Assembly (NCBI GenBank): GCA_964440495.1
Contig: CAYTSD010000014.1
Location: forward strand, 1-29,554
DNA from: Benthortus sp964440495
Lineage (GTDB): Archaea > Thermoproteota > Nitrososphaeria_A > Caldarchaeales > Wolframiiraptoraceae
Length of the DNA: 29,554 bases
Reading direction: 5' to 3'
In this document: piece after piece, positions 7,339-15,485 of the stretch
Position numbering within the stretch: the stretch's first letter is position 1
How the letters are laid out: each line of letters opens with the position of its first letter
Translations under genes and position numbers: made by a program
Notes under the pieces: model-generated
Seen by the model: only the letters and a program-made list of their open reading frames with translations
Told to the model about the DNA's origin: nothing
Database searches by the model: none

Positions 7339-8729
7339 CTCACCAACATGTGTATCGGCTTCCAGAGGGCTGCTTCAGCCGCCTCCATCACGGCTTCACT
7401 GTAGGTCGGATGGGGTCTTATGGCCTTTGCAAACTGCTCGACGGTAAGCTTGTTCCTAACCGCTATCGCTGCCTCTCCTATGAGCTCCGAGACATGGGCG
7501 CCGACCATCTGGACTCCTAGAACCCTGCCTGTCTCCTTATCGGATACAACTCTCACGAATCCATGCTGCCTTCTCTCAGCTATCGCTCTCCCGAGGGCTG
7601 TGAAGCTGAATCTACCTACCTTAACATCGATACCCTTCTCCTTAGCCTTATCTCTAGTTAATCCAACCAAGGCTATCTCTGGGTCTGTGAAGATTGCGGA
7701 TGGAATCGAGTCATAGTCCATTATCGTCTCCTTTCCAGCGATATTCTCGGCGGCAACTATCCCCTGCGCCGAAGCCTTGTGGGCGAGAAACGGCGGGCCT
7801 GTTACATCCCCAACGGCGTAGACTCCGTCAACATTCGTGCTAGCATACTCGTCGACAGTTATGAATCCTCTTTTATCGGTCTCGACCCCAAGCTCCTTAA
7901 CTCCTAGAGACTCTGTCGAAGCCCTCTTACCGACAGACACCATAGCGTAGTCGGCTTCAACCGTGAAGCCTCCATCCTTTCCCTCAACCTCGGCCACAAC
8001 CTTATCTCCCTCAACCCTCGACGAGACAACCTTAGAACTTAGATGAATCTCCGCTCCAAGAGACTTCAAAGTCCTCTGAACAAAAGAGACCAAATCCCTC
8101 TCAATTCCAGGGAGAAGTTGATCCATAAGCTCAACTATTATGAGCTTTGTCCCAAGCTTTGCGTAGACTGTTCCTATCTCTAGGCCTGCAACTCCTCCTC
8201 CGACAACTAGAAGAGTCTTAGGTATCTCTGGAAGCTCAAGAGCCTGCGATGAACTTACAACACGTTTCCCATCAAAGGGTATCGGTGGGAGAGATATGTG
8301 CTCAGCTCCGGAGGCTATCACTATGTTCTCAGCCTTGAAACTCTTTCTCTCACCATTCTTCGCCTCAACCTCGACAACATTTCCACTCTTAAGATAAGCT
8401 GTTCCTTCAAGGATCTTGACACCATTTCCCTGTAGAAGATATCGTACTCCATCGCTCAGCTGCTTTGAGACGCTTGCCCTAAAGTTTTGGAGAGAGCTCC
8501 AATCTACAGCCAAGCCTTCTGAACGTATCCACGGAGTCTTCTTAGCCTCCCAATAAGTCTCGACGCCATGTATGAGAACCTTGGAGGGAATGCATCCACG
8601 GTTGAGGCACTCGCCGCCTAAGGCATCCTTCTCTATTAGAAGGGTCTTCACGCCAAGCTGGCCAAGCCTTATCCCGGCAACATATCCTCCAGGTCCACCT
8701 CCAATAACTATCGCCTCATACTCCTCCAT
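7335..8729 (-). CDS. lpd: Dihydrolipoamide dehydrogenase (E3)
   Basis: This flavoprotein reoxidises dihydrolipoamide with NAD+ in 2-oxoacid dehydrogenase or glycine cleavage complexes. Numbered from ATG 8729 (464 residues), it has the FAD-binding IVIGGGPGG at 7-15, the redox disulfide Cys41/Cys46 in GGECLNRGCIP, an NAD-binding LLVVGGGVAGLEIG, the second FAD motif VYAVGDVTGPP, and the C-terminal catalytic His440/Glu445 pair in HPTYSE. The frame extends to TTG 8747, but ATG 8729 is preceded by a purine-rich GAGGCGGAG and starts directly at the Rossmann strand. It lies between lipA and lipB. No E1, E2 or glycine cleavage gene is in the window, so its partner complex is elsewhere. Confidence 0.95.
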   Translation of the reverse strand: MEEYEAIVIGGGPGGYVAGIRLGQLGVKTLLIEKDALGGECLNRGCIPSKVLIHGVETYWEAKKTPWIRSEGLAVDWSSLQNFRASVSKQLSDGVRYLLQGNGVKILEGTAYLKSGNVVEVEAKNGERKSFKAENIVIASGAEHISLPPIPFDGKRVVSSSQALELPEIPKTLLVVGGGVAGLEIGTVYAKLGTKLIIVELMDQLLPGIERDLVSFVQRTLKSLGAEIHLSSKVVSSRVEGDKVVAEVEGKDGGFTVEADYAMVSVGKRASTESLGVKELGVETDKRGFITVDEYASTNVDGVYAVGDVTGPPFLAHKASAQGIVAAENIAGKETIMDYDSIPSAIFTDPEIALVGLTRDKAKEKGIDVKVGRFSFTALGRAIAERRQHGFVRVVSDKETGRVLGVQMVGAHVSELIGEAAIAVRNKLTVEQFAKAIRPHPTYSEAVMEAAEAALWKPIHMLVR

Positions 8730-8781
8730 ACCCGGTCTCCGCCTCAAGCTATGAGCTAAGTGCTAGTTAATAAACTGATTT

Positions 8782-9657
8782 TCAACGTCTCAAGACATGT
8801 TTAAGGAAATATTCTCCAGCTAGGTAGGAGCTTCTTACAAGCGGTCCAGCGGCGACGTAAAGGAACCCCATCTCCTCTCCAGCCTTCCTCAACCTCTCGA
8901 ATTTTTCAGGTCTAACATACTCTACGACTGGAAGCTGCTTCTTGGTCGGTCTAAGATACTGGCCCAACGTAAGTATGTCTACCTTAACCGCTCTCAGGTC
9001 TCTCATTGCTTGGATTACTTCATCCTCCCTCTCACCTAGCCCTAGAATTAGAGAAGACTTAGTGTAGATTTTGCTTGAGAGACTCTTTAGGATTTCAAGT
9101 GTTTTGAGAGACTTCCTATACCCGGCTCTCGGGTCTCTAACTTTTCCTGTCAGCCTCTCAACGGTTTCAAGATTATGTCCTATCACCTCCGCCCCTGATT
9201 CAGCCACAAGCCTCAGAGCGCTGACATCGTTGTTAAAGTCAGGTATGAGTAATTCAACTATCGTGTCGGGTGAAAGCCTCTTTATCCGTTTAACTGTTTC
9301 AGCGTAGATCGATGCTCCCCCATCGGGAAGGTCGTCCCTCGTAACCGAGGTTAAGACTACATAGCTCAGGCTAAGCTCCTTAACGGCTTCAGCAACCCTC
9401 CTCGGCTCATCCCTATCCACCACCCCGCGGGGATTACCCTTCTTAACAGCGCAGAACCTACAACCCCTAGTACAGATATCGCCGAGAATCATTATCGTAG
9501 CCGTCCCGCTTCCCCAGCACTCAGCAATATTCGGGCATAGAGCTTCCTCGCAGACGGTGTGGAGCTTATATTTCTTAATTATCTTCCTAACCTTGCTATA
9601 GATCTCCCCAGAGGGTAGCTTAACCCTTATCCATGGAGGCTTCCTCTGCTCAAGCAT
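8782..9657 (-). CDS. lipA: Lipoyl synthase LipA
   Basis: LipA is a radical SAM enzyme that inserts two sulfur atoms into protein-bound octanoyl groups. Numbered from ATG 9657 (291 residues), the auxiliary-cluster cysteines are Cys36, Cys41 and Cys47 (CEEALCPNIAEC), the radical SAM cluster is Cys62, Cys66 and Cys69 (CTRGCRFC), and the C-terminal RSSY supplies the serine ligand of the auxiliary cluster. The frame also opens at GTG 9681, but the TATA-like element at 9682-9690 directly abuts that codon, so ATG 9657, about 29 bases downstream, is the better start. It is the first gene of lipA-lpd-lipB and is divergent from porG. Confidence 0.95.
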   Translation of the reverse strand: MLEQRKPPWIRVKLPSGEIYSKVRKIIKKYKLHTVCEEALCPNIAECWGSGTATIMILGDICTRGCRFCAVKKGNPRGVVDRDEPRRVAEAVKELSLSYVVLTSVTRDDLPDGGASIYAETVKRIKRLSPDTIVELLIPDFNNDVSALRLVAESGAEVIGHNLETVERLTGKVRDPRAGYRKSLKTLEILKSLSSKIYTKSSLILGLGEREDEVIQAMRDLRAVKVDILTLGQYLRPTKKQLPVVEYVRPEKFERLRKAGEEMGFLYVAAGPLVRSSYLAGEYFLKHVLRR

Positions 9658-9681
9658 TCGGAGGAAAAGCACCGCTCTCAC

Positions 9682-9690
9682 TAAATAAAG
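9682..9690 (-). promoter_or_regulatory. TATA-like element of the lipA operon
   Basis: CTTTATTTA on the minus strand, centred about 29 bases before ATG 9657. It fits a near-leaderless transcript for lipA-lpd-lipB and decides the choice of start. Confidence 0.45.
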
Positions 9691-9755
9691 TTAATCTATG
9701 GGGTAAAAACACTAAATAGGTGGATTAGCCGAGGATTTTCGACGGTGATTTTAGA

Positions 9756-10319
9756 ATGGGGATGATTGAGATTAGATGGCATGGGAGAGGAGGGCAAGGA
9801 GTTGTAACGGGGAGCAACCTCCTCGCCAGAGCAGCAATCTATGAGGGAAAATACGCCCAACACTTCCCAGAATTCGGTCCAGAACGCTCTGGAGCTCCAG
9901 TAAGATCCTATACGCGGATATCTGATGAACCCATAGACATACATTCAGGTATCTACAGCCCTGACATAGTGATAGTAATCGACCCCGCTATGACTAAGGA
10001 TGTCGCCGAGCTTGCTGAGGGGATAAAGGAGGGTGGAGATGTTCTAGTAAACTATGGGAAGGAGGAGAAATGGATTATCGACTGGGCTAAGGAGAAGAAG
10101 GTTAAGCTGCATGCCGTTGACGCCAGAAAAATCTCAATAGAGGAGATTAATAGAGAGATCTATAATGTGCCGATGCTGGCCGCGCTCGTTAAGGTGAAGG
10201 GCGTTGTCGATATCTCAACAGTCGAGAAGGTGCTTGCAGACAGGTTCTCAGGCGAGATACTGGAGGCTAATCTTAAAATTATGAAAAGGGCTTACGAGGA
10301 GGTGAAGACCCTTGTCTAA
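9756..10319 (+). CDS. porG: 2-oxoacid (pyruvate):ferredoxin oxidoreductase, gamma subunit
   Basis: This is the gamma subunit of the four-subunit enzyme that converts pyruvate (or a related 2-oxoacid) and CoA to acyl-CoA, CO2 and reduced ferredoxin. Near the start is the family signature IRWHGRGGQGVVTGSNLLA, followed by HFPEFGPERSGAPVRSYTRI, both diagnostic of the gamma domain. The length of 187 residues is normal. ATG 9756 gives MGMIEIRW; ATG 9762 is equally possible. It overlaps porD by eight bases and leads the porGDAB operon. The subunit order and sequence type favour pyruvate as substrate, but 2-ketoisovalerate or another 2-oxoacid cannot be excluded from sequence alone. Confidence 0.93.
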   Translation: MGMIEIRWHGRGGQGVVTGSNLLARAAIYEGKYAQHFPEFGPERSGAPVRSYTRISDEPIDIHSGIYSPDIVIVIDPAMTKDVAELAEGIKEGGDVLVNYGKEEKWIIDWAKEKKVKLHAVDARKISIEEINREIYNVPMLAALVKVKGVVDISTVEKVLADRFSGEILEANLKIMKRAYEEVKTLV

Positions 10320-10620
10320 AATCAATGTTAAGAAGATACTCAAAGGAGAGTTCACCTACAAGACTCTCCCAATGGCTGCTATGATCTCTCCCACGCCGAC
10401 TTCGCCTGAATATAAGACCGGTATCTGGAGAACGGTTAGACCTGAGATAGACTACTCGAAGTGTACGAAGTGTCTTCTCTGTTGGGTCTATTGCCCAGAC
10501 ATGGCGATAAGGAGGGAGGAGGACAACAGCGTCAAGATAAACTACGACTACTGCAAGGGATGCGGAATCTGTGCGGATGTGTGTCCAACCAAGGCGATAA
10601 GTATGGTGGATGAGGTGTGA
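10312..10620 (+). CDS. porD: 2-oxoacid (pyruvate):ferredoxin oxidoreductase, delta (ferredoxin-like) subunit
   Basis: A 102-residue bis-[4Fe-4S] ferredoxin-type subunit that carries electrons from the catalytic beta subunit to ferredoxin. Two complete cluster motifs are visible: Cys51, 54, 57 and 61 (CTKCLLCWVYC), and Cys81, 84, 87 and 91 (CKGCGICADVC), each followed by a proline-type or CP/CPD turn. The start is TTG 10312 inside the end of porG, with GAGGAGGTG at 10296-10304 as ribosome site. It is followed directly by porA. Confidence 0.93.
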   Translation: MSKINVKKILKGEFTYKTLPMAAMISPTPTSPEYKTGIWRTVRPEIDYSKCTKCLLCWVYCPDMAIRREEDNSVKINYDYCKGCGICADVCPTKAISMVDEV

Positions 10621-10625
10621 GAAAG

Positions 10626-11819
10626 ATGGCTGAGGTAGCTCAAGTTAAGAGAGTTGCGATGACAGGAGATGAAGCAGTCGCATACGCTGTCAAGCAGTCT
10701 CAGGTCGATGTCATAGCAGCATACCCGATAACACCTCAGACAATAATAGTTGAGAGGCTCAGCGAGTACGTGGCGGATGGAGAGCTTGACGCAACCTTCA
10801 TACAAGCTGAGAGCGAGCATTCAGCAATATCCATCTGCGTCGGCTCCTCCCTAGCCGGTGCCAGAGTCTTCACATCCACCGCGAGTCAGGGACTTGCCCT
10901 GATGCATGAGATACTTCACGCCGTCGCCTCTATGAGGGCTCCTCTGGTGATGGCGATAGTTAATAGAGCGTTAAACTCTCCGCTGAACATTCACTGCGAC
11001 CACGACGACGTAACGAATGCAAGAGACACGGGTTGGATCCACCTCTTCGCAACAAATGTTCAGGAAGTCTATGACCTGACTCTGATGGCCTTCAAGTTCA
11101 GTGAGGACAAGAATGTTCTTCTACCGGTTTCGGTGAATCTCGATGCATTCATACTATCCCACAGCGTTGAGCCTCTTGAACCACTGCCAGACGAGACGGT
11201 GGCGGGGTTCCTGCCTCCAAGAGAGTATCCCTATGCGATAGACCCGGAGAATCCGACAACCTATGGAGCCATGGCTCTCCCAGACACCTACATGGAGTTC
11301 AGGAAAGAGTTTTCAGACGCGATATACGCCTCCCCCAAAGTATTCGAGAAGGTTGCAGAGGAGTACGCTAAGATTAGTGAGAGGAAATACTGGTACTTTA
11401 ACTCCTACATGATTGATGACGCTGATTCAGTGGCGATAGTCTTAGGCTCAACCTATGGGACGCTGAAGCATGCTGCCTCGAAGCTTAGGGAGCAGGGGTT
11501 GAAGGTTGGAGTGCTTGGACTGACAATGTTCAGACCCTTCCCAGAGAAAGTCTTGGTCAATGCGTTGAGGAAGGCTAAGGCAGTCGTAGTGATGGATAGG
11601 GCATACTCCTTCGGAGGGCTTGGAGGTCCACTCTACACCGACATCCTCTCAGCATTCTATAGGAGCGGGATAAGGATTCCTGTTAGGAACGTGATTTACG
11701 GGCTTGGCGGAAGAGACTTCAAGGTCGACGAAGCCTTCGAGGTCCTGAAGATGATGGATAGGGGAGCTAAGGAAGGAGGGTTTGATACACATCAGGTTTG
11801 GTGGGGGTTGAAAGCATGA
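10626..11819 (+). CDS. porA: 2-oxoacid (pyruvate):ferredoxin oxidoreductase, alpha subunit
   Basis: The alpha subunit forms part of the thiamine diphosphate site and the substrate pocket. The start region is MAEVAQVKRVAMTGDEAVAY, followed by AAYPITPQTIIVERLSEYV, the classical YPITP(Q/S)T signature. The long conserved segment with ASQGLALMHEILHAVASMR and NRALNSPLNIHCDHDD matches pyruvate-type alpha subunits. ATG 10626 (397 residues) is preferred, with GAGGTG about nine bases upstream; GTG 10617, overlapping the porD stop, would add three residues. It overlaps porB by four bases. Confidence 0.93.
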   Translation: MAEVAQVKRVAMTGDEAVAYAVKQSQVDVIAAYPITPQTIIVERLSEYVADGELDATFIQAESEHSAISICVGSSLAGARVFTSTASQGLALMHEILHAVASMRAPLVMAIVNRALNSPLNIHCDHDDVTNARDTGWIHLFATNVQEVYDLTLMAFKFSEDKNVLLPVSVNLDAFILSHSVEPLEPLPDETVAGFLPPREYPYAIDPENPTTYGAMALPDTYMEFRKEFSDAIYASPKVFEKVAEEYAKISERKYWYFNSYMIDDADSVAIVLGSTYGTLKHAASKLREQGLKVGVLGLTMFRPFPEKVLVNALRKAKAVVVMDRAYSFGGLGGPLYTDILSAFYRSGIRIPVRNVIYGLGGRDFKVDEAFEVLKMMDRGAKEGGFDTHQVWWGLKA

Positions 11820-12763
11820 GTCTGGAGACAAGATACTTCAAAACCATAAGAGACATACCTCGTGAGGACAGATTTGCGCCAGGGCATAGACTCTGTGCAG
11901 GGTGTGGGCCAGCGATAGCGATGAAGCTTGCGATGAAGGCTGTTAGGGGGCCAACCGTAGTAGTGAACGCGACGGGATGCGTCGAGGTCGCCACCTCCAT
12001 GTTCCCCTTCTCCGCCTGGGGTGTTCCATGGGTTCACGTAGCCTTCGAGAACGCTGCAGCTGTGGCAAGCGGGATAGTTGGAGCTATGGAGATTCTCCAT
12101 AAGAAGAGGGGGAAGCCGACCTACGATGTAATAGCCATTGCAGGAGATGGTGGAACCTTTGACATAGGGTTGCAGGCGCTTTCAGGAGCGCTTGAAAGAG
12201 GACACGACCTTCTCTACATCTGCTACGACAACGAAGCCTACATGAACACGGGTATACAGAGGTCTGGAGCAACCCCGCTCGGAGCAGCAACTACAACAAG
12301 CCCAGCTGGAAAAGTTATTCCAGGAAAACAGGAGAGGAAGAAAGACTTGGTAGGAATAGCTGCCGCCCACCGCATACCCTACGCCGCGACAGCAAGCATA
12401 TCGCATCCACTTGACTTCATGAACAAGGTTAGGAAAGCCATAGAGATTGATGGTCCAACCCTTATCCACGTATTAGCGCCATGTACTCTTGGATGGAGGT
12501 ATCCTTCCTCGATGACTGTTAAGATAGCGAGGCTGGCGGTTGAGACGAGATACTTCCCGATATACGAGGTTGAGAACGGCAAGGTGAAGATAAACATCAA
12601 GGTCACTAAGCCGAAGCCTCTTGAAGAGTTCCTGAAGCCTCAGCGCAGGTTCCGGCATCTATTGAAGCCTGAGAACAAGCATGTCCTCGAAGAATTGAAG
12701 CGGCAGGTTGAGGAGAACTGGGAGCGCCTCACAAAGCTCGAGGAAACCGGCGTAACCCTCTAA
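11816..12763 (+). CDS. porB: 2-oxoacid (pyruvate):ferredoxin oxidoreductase, beta subunit
   Basis: The beta subunit binds thiamine diphosphate and the proximal [4Fe-4S] cluster. In 315 residues numbered from ATG 11816, the cluster cysteines are Cys27, Cys30, Cys55 and Cys223 (LCAGCG, ATGC, APC). The ThDP/Mg motif runs from GDGG at 110-113 to NEAYMNTG at 139-146. QRSGATPLGAATTTSPAGK, as in archaeal and Thermotoga pyruvate enzymes, supports pyruvate as substrate. ATG 11816 overlaps the porA stop (ATGA); the frame also extends to TTG 11798. A T-rich terminator follows the gene. Confidence 0.94.
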   Translation: MSLETRYFKTIRDIPREDRFAPGHRLCAGCGPAIAMKLAMKAVRGPTVVVNATGCVEVATSMFPFSAWGVPWVHVAFENAAAVASGIVGAMEILHKKRGKPTYDVIAIAGDGGTFDIGLQALSGALERGHDLLYICYDNEAYMNTGIQRSGATPLGAATTTSPAGKVIPGKQERKKDLVGIAAAHRIPYAATASISHPLDFMNKVRKAIEIDGPTLIHVLAPCTLGWRYPSSMTVKIARLAVETRYFPIYEVENGKVKINIKVTKPKPLEEFLKPQRRFRHLLKPENKHVLEELKRQVEENWERLTKLEETGVTL

Positions 12764-12771
12764 ACATCCAC

Positions 12772-12788
12772 TCTTTTTTCATTCTTTT
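12772..12788 (+). terminator. T-rich terminator after porB
   Basis: TCTTTTTTCATTCTTTT immediately follows porB. Runs of T on the coding strand are the usual archaeal termination signal. No hairpin is needed or seen. Confidence 0.4.
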
Positions 12789-12797
12789 ATGGAAACC

Positions 12798-12810
12798 CCT
12801 TTAAGTAAAC
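12798..12810 (+). promoter_or_regulatory. TATA-like box of the tmk-thpR-cca operon
   Basis: CCTTTAAGTAAAC centred about 27 bases before ATG 12831, with no ribosome site before that ATG. This fits leaderless transcription of the five-gene cluster 12831-16964. Confidence 0.45.
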
Positions 12811-12830
12811 CCTAGCATCTTTAGAGTAGG

Positions 12831-13499
12831 ATGCTTGGAGGAACGGTCATAGTTGTCTGGGAGGGTGTCGATGGAGCTGGAAAGACGACGTTGATGAAGA
12901 GGGTTAGGGAGCTTTTAGAGCGACGAGGGTTCAGGGTCTCATCCTATAAGACTCCAAGCATGTCTCCGACCGGGAGATTTGCGAGAGATTATGGTAACCG
13001 TCAGGAGATAGACCATCTGACACGTATGCTTCTCTTCCTAGCAAACACTTCCGATGACTCGAAGACTATGAGGAGGGAGATAGAGTCATCTAAACCCGAA
13101 TACTACTTCATTGACAGATACTATCTATGCTCCCTAGTCTATGGGTTTGCCTTCTCGAGGATTAGGGGGGTCGAGGTAGGAGCCGAGGAGTTCACGGATA
13201 TGTTGGAACTGGTTGAGAAGATTGGAAGAGATGTTTTCCTAGACTCTGACCTATACATTATTCTGGATGTGGATGAGGAGACTAGGCTTAAGAGGCTTGG
13301 GAGGAAGGAGAGTCAAGGCGGATTAGAGAACGTCCTCGAACGTAGCACACCCATGCAGGAGTATGTTAGAGAATTTTATAGGCTCTTTAGGGAGGCTAGA
13401 GGGGACAGGGTTCTCTGGGTGGAGAATGTTGAGGGAAAACTTGAGGAGACGGCACGGCAGGTTGAGGAGAGGCTTCTAAAGCTTAGAGCGAAACTTTAA
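12831..13499 (+). CDS. tmk: Thymidylate kinase family protein (dTMP kinase)
   Basis: Thymidylate kinase phosphorylates dTMP to dTDP with ATP. The 222 residues have a P-loop EGVDGAGKTT at 11-20, the DRY segment at 95-97 (FIDRYYLCSLVY), an aspartate-rich strand DLYIILDVDEETRLKRL, and a lid region with RLGRKESQG. These fit the Tmk family. The segment KTPSMSPTGRFARDY replaces the common REPGGT type, so specificity for another nucleotide cannot be excluded. It opens a plus-strand cluster with thpR and the CCA-adding enzyme. Confidence 0.8.
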   Translation: MLGGTVIVVWEGVDGAGKTTLMKRVRELLERRGFRVSSYKTPSMSPTGRFARDYGNRQEIDHLTRMLLFLANTSDDSKTMRREIESSKPEYYFIDRYYLCSLVYGFAFSRIRGVEVGAEEFTDMLELVEKIGRDVFLDSDLYIILDVDEETRLKRLGRKESQGGLENVLERSTPMQEYVREFYRLFREARGDRVLWVENVEGKLEETARQVEERLLKLRAKL

Positions 13500-13525
13500 T
13501 TCCTCCACCTTCACCAACCTATGCG

Positions 13526-14098
13526 ATGAGCGAGCTTACTAGAACATTCATAGCGGTAGACTTCGACAACCCAGTGATAGTTGAGCGGGCTGTGGAGACT
13601 CAGAGAACTCTCTCCGAGGCTGGAGCCGTGATGAAGCCTGTCGAGCCACAGAACCTCCACATAACGATATGGTTCTTCGGAGAACTCGACAGAGGAAGAT
13701 TGGAGCTTGTATTGAACGAGGCTAAGCAGGTTAAGTTCAGGCCCTTCAAGGTGGAGGTCAGAGGAGTTGGATACTTCCCAGGCGGGAACAGAGTCAACGT
13801 AATATGGCTTGGAATAGTAGACCCTGATGGAGGATTCAAGACTATCTTCGACCAGCTAGTTGACAGACTTAGGAGGAAGGGATTCAGGTACGATGAAAGG
13901 GGGTTCAAACCTCATCTAACGATTGCTAGAGTCAAGTATGTGAAGGATAAGCAGAGGCTGCTAAACACCCTACGTGAGATGAGGGAGACGAGGTTCGGAG
14001 AACAGTTAATAGATAAATTGAAAGTCAAGAAGAGTGTATTAACAGGGCGGGGTCCAATCTACAGCGACCTATTGGTGGTTGAAGCAAGTGAGGATTGA
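13526..14098 (+). CDS. thpR: RNA 2',3'-cyclic phosphodiesterase / 2'-5' RNA ligase ThpR
   Basis: This belongs to the 2H phosphoesterase family, which hydrolyses 2',3'-cyclic phosphates on RNA ends and can join tRNA halves through 2'-5' bonds in vitro. The two H-x-T catalytic motifs are His45-Ile-Thr47 (NLHITIWFFGEL) and His130-Leu-Thr132 (KPHLTIARVK). The length of 190 residues is typical. ATG 13521 is closed by TGA after two codons, so ATG 13526 is the start. The gene overlaps the CCA-adding enzyme, so both RNA-end enzymes are made together. Confidence 0.9.
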   Translation: MSELTRTFIAVDFDNPVIVERAVETQRTLSEAGAVMKPVEPQNLHITIWFFGELDRGRLELVLNEAKQVKFRPFKVEVRGVGYFPGGNRVNVIWLGIVDPDGGFKTIFDQLVDRLRRKGFRYDERGFKPHLTIARVKYVKDKQRLLNTLREMRETRFGEQLIDKLKVKKSVLTGRGPIYSDLLVVEASED

Positions 14099-15485
14099 AG
14101 AGATTACACAGAAGGCGCTGAAGCTTGTCAAGCCCTCGGAGAGAGAGGAGGAACGATTTAGGAGATTTATCGATAAGGCTGTAGAAGAGGTTAGGAAGGC
14201 TTCATCGGATGTTGAGGGAGTCGTTGAGATAAGCGTTGAAGGCTCAGCTGCAAAAAATACTTGGATAAGAGGCCGTGAAGAGGTTGACATATTCGTCCAC
14301 TTCGACCCCTCAGTCCAAAAAGACTCTATGGAGAAAGAAATTATTGGAGTAGGGTTTAGGGCGATTAAGGCGTTGGGTGGAAAGCCGAGGCTAATGTATG
14401 CTGAGCACCCCTACGTCGAGGGAGTAATCAACGGATACACGGTCGATGTTGTAGCATGTTACAGGGTTAATCCACCTAACTGGCTCAGCGCAACCGATAG
14501 AACACCCTACCATACAAGATATGTTTTAGGGAAGCTTTGGAGGGGTGGGGAAGACGAAGTAAGGCTTCTCAAGGCATTCATGATTGGATGCGGGGTCTAT
14601 GGGGCGGAGATAAAGGTTAAGGGGTTCAGCGGATACCTAACAGAGCTTCTGACGATAGGTTACGGAGGGTTCCTGAAGACTCTCGAAGCAGTTAAGGAGT
14701 GGAGGCCGCCGATAATCCTCGACATAGAGGAACATTACCCTTCAAGCGAGGATATTCTGAAAGCCTTCCCAAATCAGAGCCTAGTTGTAGTCGACCCAGT
14801 CGACCGTGGGAGAAACGCTGCCGCAGCGGTCTCAGACACACGTCTCGCCGAGCTAATCCTAGCATCGAAACTGTTTCTCGAGAAACCCTCATTAAACTTC
14901 TTCAAGCCGAAGGAGGCGAAGCCCTCTCTAAGAGAGCTTAGAAAACTTATGCGGGGAAGAAGTTTCCTAGCGATATTTTTCAGGATTAGAGATGAGAGGC
15001 CTCCCGACGTTCTGTGGGGCGAGTTGAAGAGGAGTGAGGAGGGGGTTAAGAGGGGGCTGGAGAGGCTTGGTTTCCGTGTCTATAGGAGTAGCTCCTGGAG
15101 CGATGAGAGGAGATGCCTAATCCTACTCGAACTCCACTCAACAACCCTGCCCAGAACAACCCTACATAAAGGTCCGCCAACCTATCTCCCAACAGCTTTA
15201 GAGTTCCTTAGGAAGTGGGGTAAGAAGGCGGCGGCGGGTCCATGGGTTGACGGCCTTAGGCTCTACGCTTTGAGGAGGGTTGAGGAGACTAGGGCTAGAA
15301 GGCTTCTCCGAGAGGAGATCAAGGCTGGACGGATAGCTATCTCACATGGAATTCTGGAACCAGTGAAGAGGGCGAGAATCTACGACGACTTAGAGAAGCT
15401 TCTAAAAATCGCTGGAAGAAGCAGAGAGATTCTAGAATTCATTGCATGGTTCCTGAGGGGTAGGCCACCCTTCTTAGATGAGTGA
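14088..15485 (+). CDS. cca: Class I (archaeal) CCA-adding tRNA nucleotidyltransferase
   Basis: It adds or repairs the 3' CCA of tRNAs. The 465 residues show the nucleotidyltransferase core: VEGSAAKNTWIRGREEVDIF, whose Gly-Ser and Glu-x-Asp match the archaeal active site (Glu59 and Asp61 in Archaeoglobus fulgidus). The third acidic residue is in GYTVDVVACYRV. The later segment RTPYHTRYV is also typical. GTG 14088 gives VRIEEITQKALKLVKPS, the usual archaeal beginning; TTG 14079 adds three residues. It overlaps thpR by 11 bases and the kinase gene by four. The tRNA-Pro gene in this window already encodes CCA, so the enzyme would serve repair and other tRNAs. Confidence 0.94.
   Translation: MRIEEITQKALKLVKPSEREEERFRRFIDKAVEEVRKASSDVEGVVEISVEGSAAKNTWIRGREEVDIFVHFDPSVQKDSMEKEIIGVGFRAIKALGGKPRLMYAEHPYVEGVINGYTVDVVACYRVNPPNWLSATDRTPYHTRYVLGKLWRGGEDEVRLLKAFMIGCGVYGAEIKVKGFSGYLTELLTIGYGGFLKTLEAVKEWRPPIILDIEEHYPSSEDILKAFPNQSLVVVDPVDRGRNAAAAVSDTRLAELILASKLFLEKPSLNFFKPKEAKPSLRELRKLMRGRSFLAIFFRIRDERPPDVLWGELKRSEEGVKRGLERLGFRVYRSSSWSDERRCLILLELHSTTLPRTTLHKGPPTYLPTALEFLRKWGKKAAAGPWVDGLRLYALRRVEETRARRLLREEIKAGRIAISHGILEPVKRARIYDDLEKLLKIAGRSREILEFIAWFLRGRPPFLDE

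Noticed and set aside
9696..9944. Minus-strand frame overlapping the start of porG
   Set aside because: porG is clearly identified on the other strand, and this frame covers the lipA-porG promoter region.
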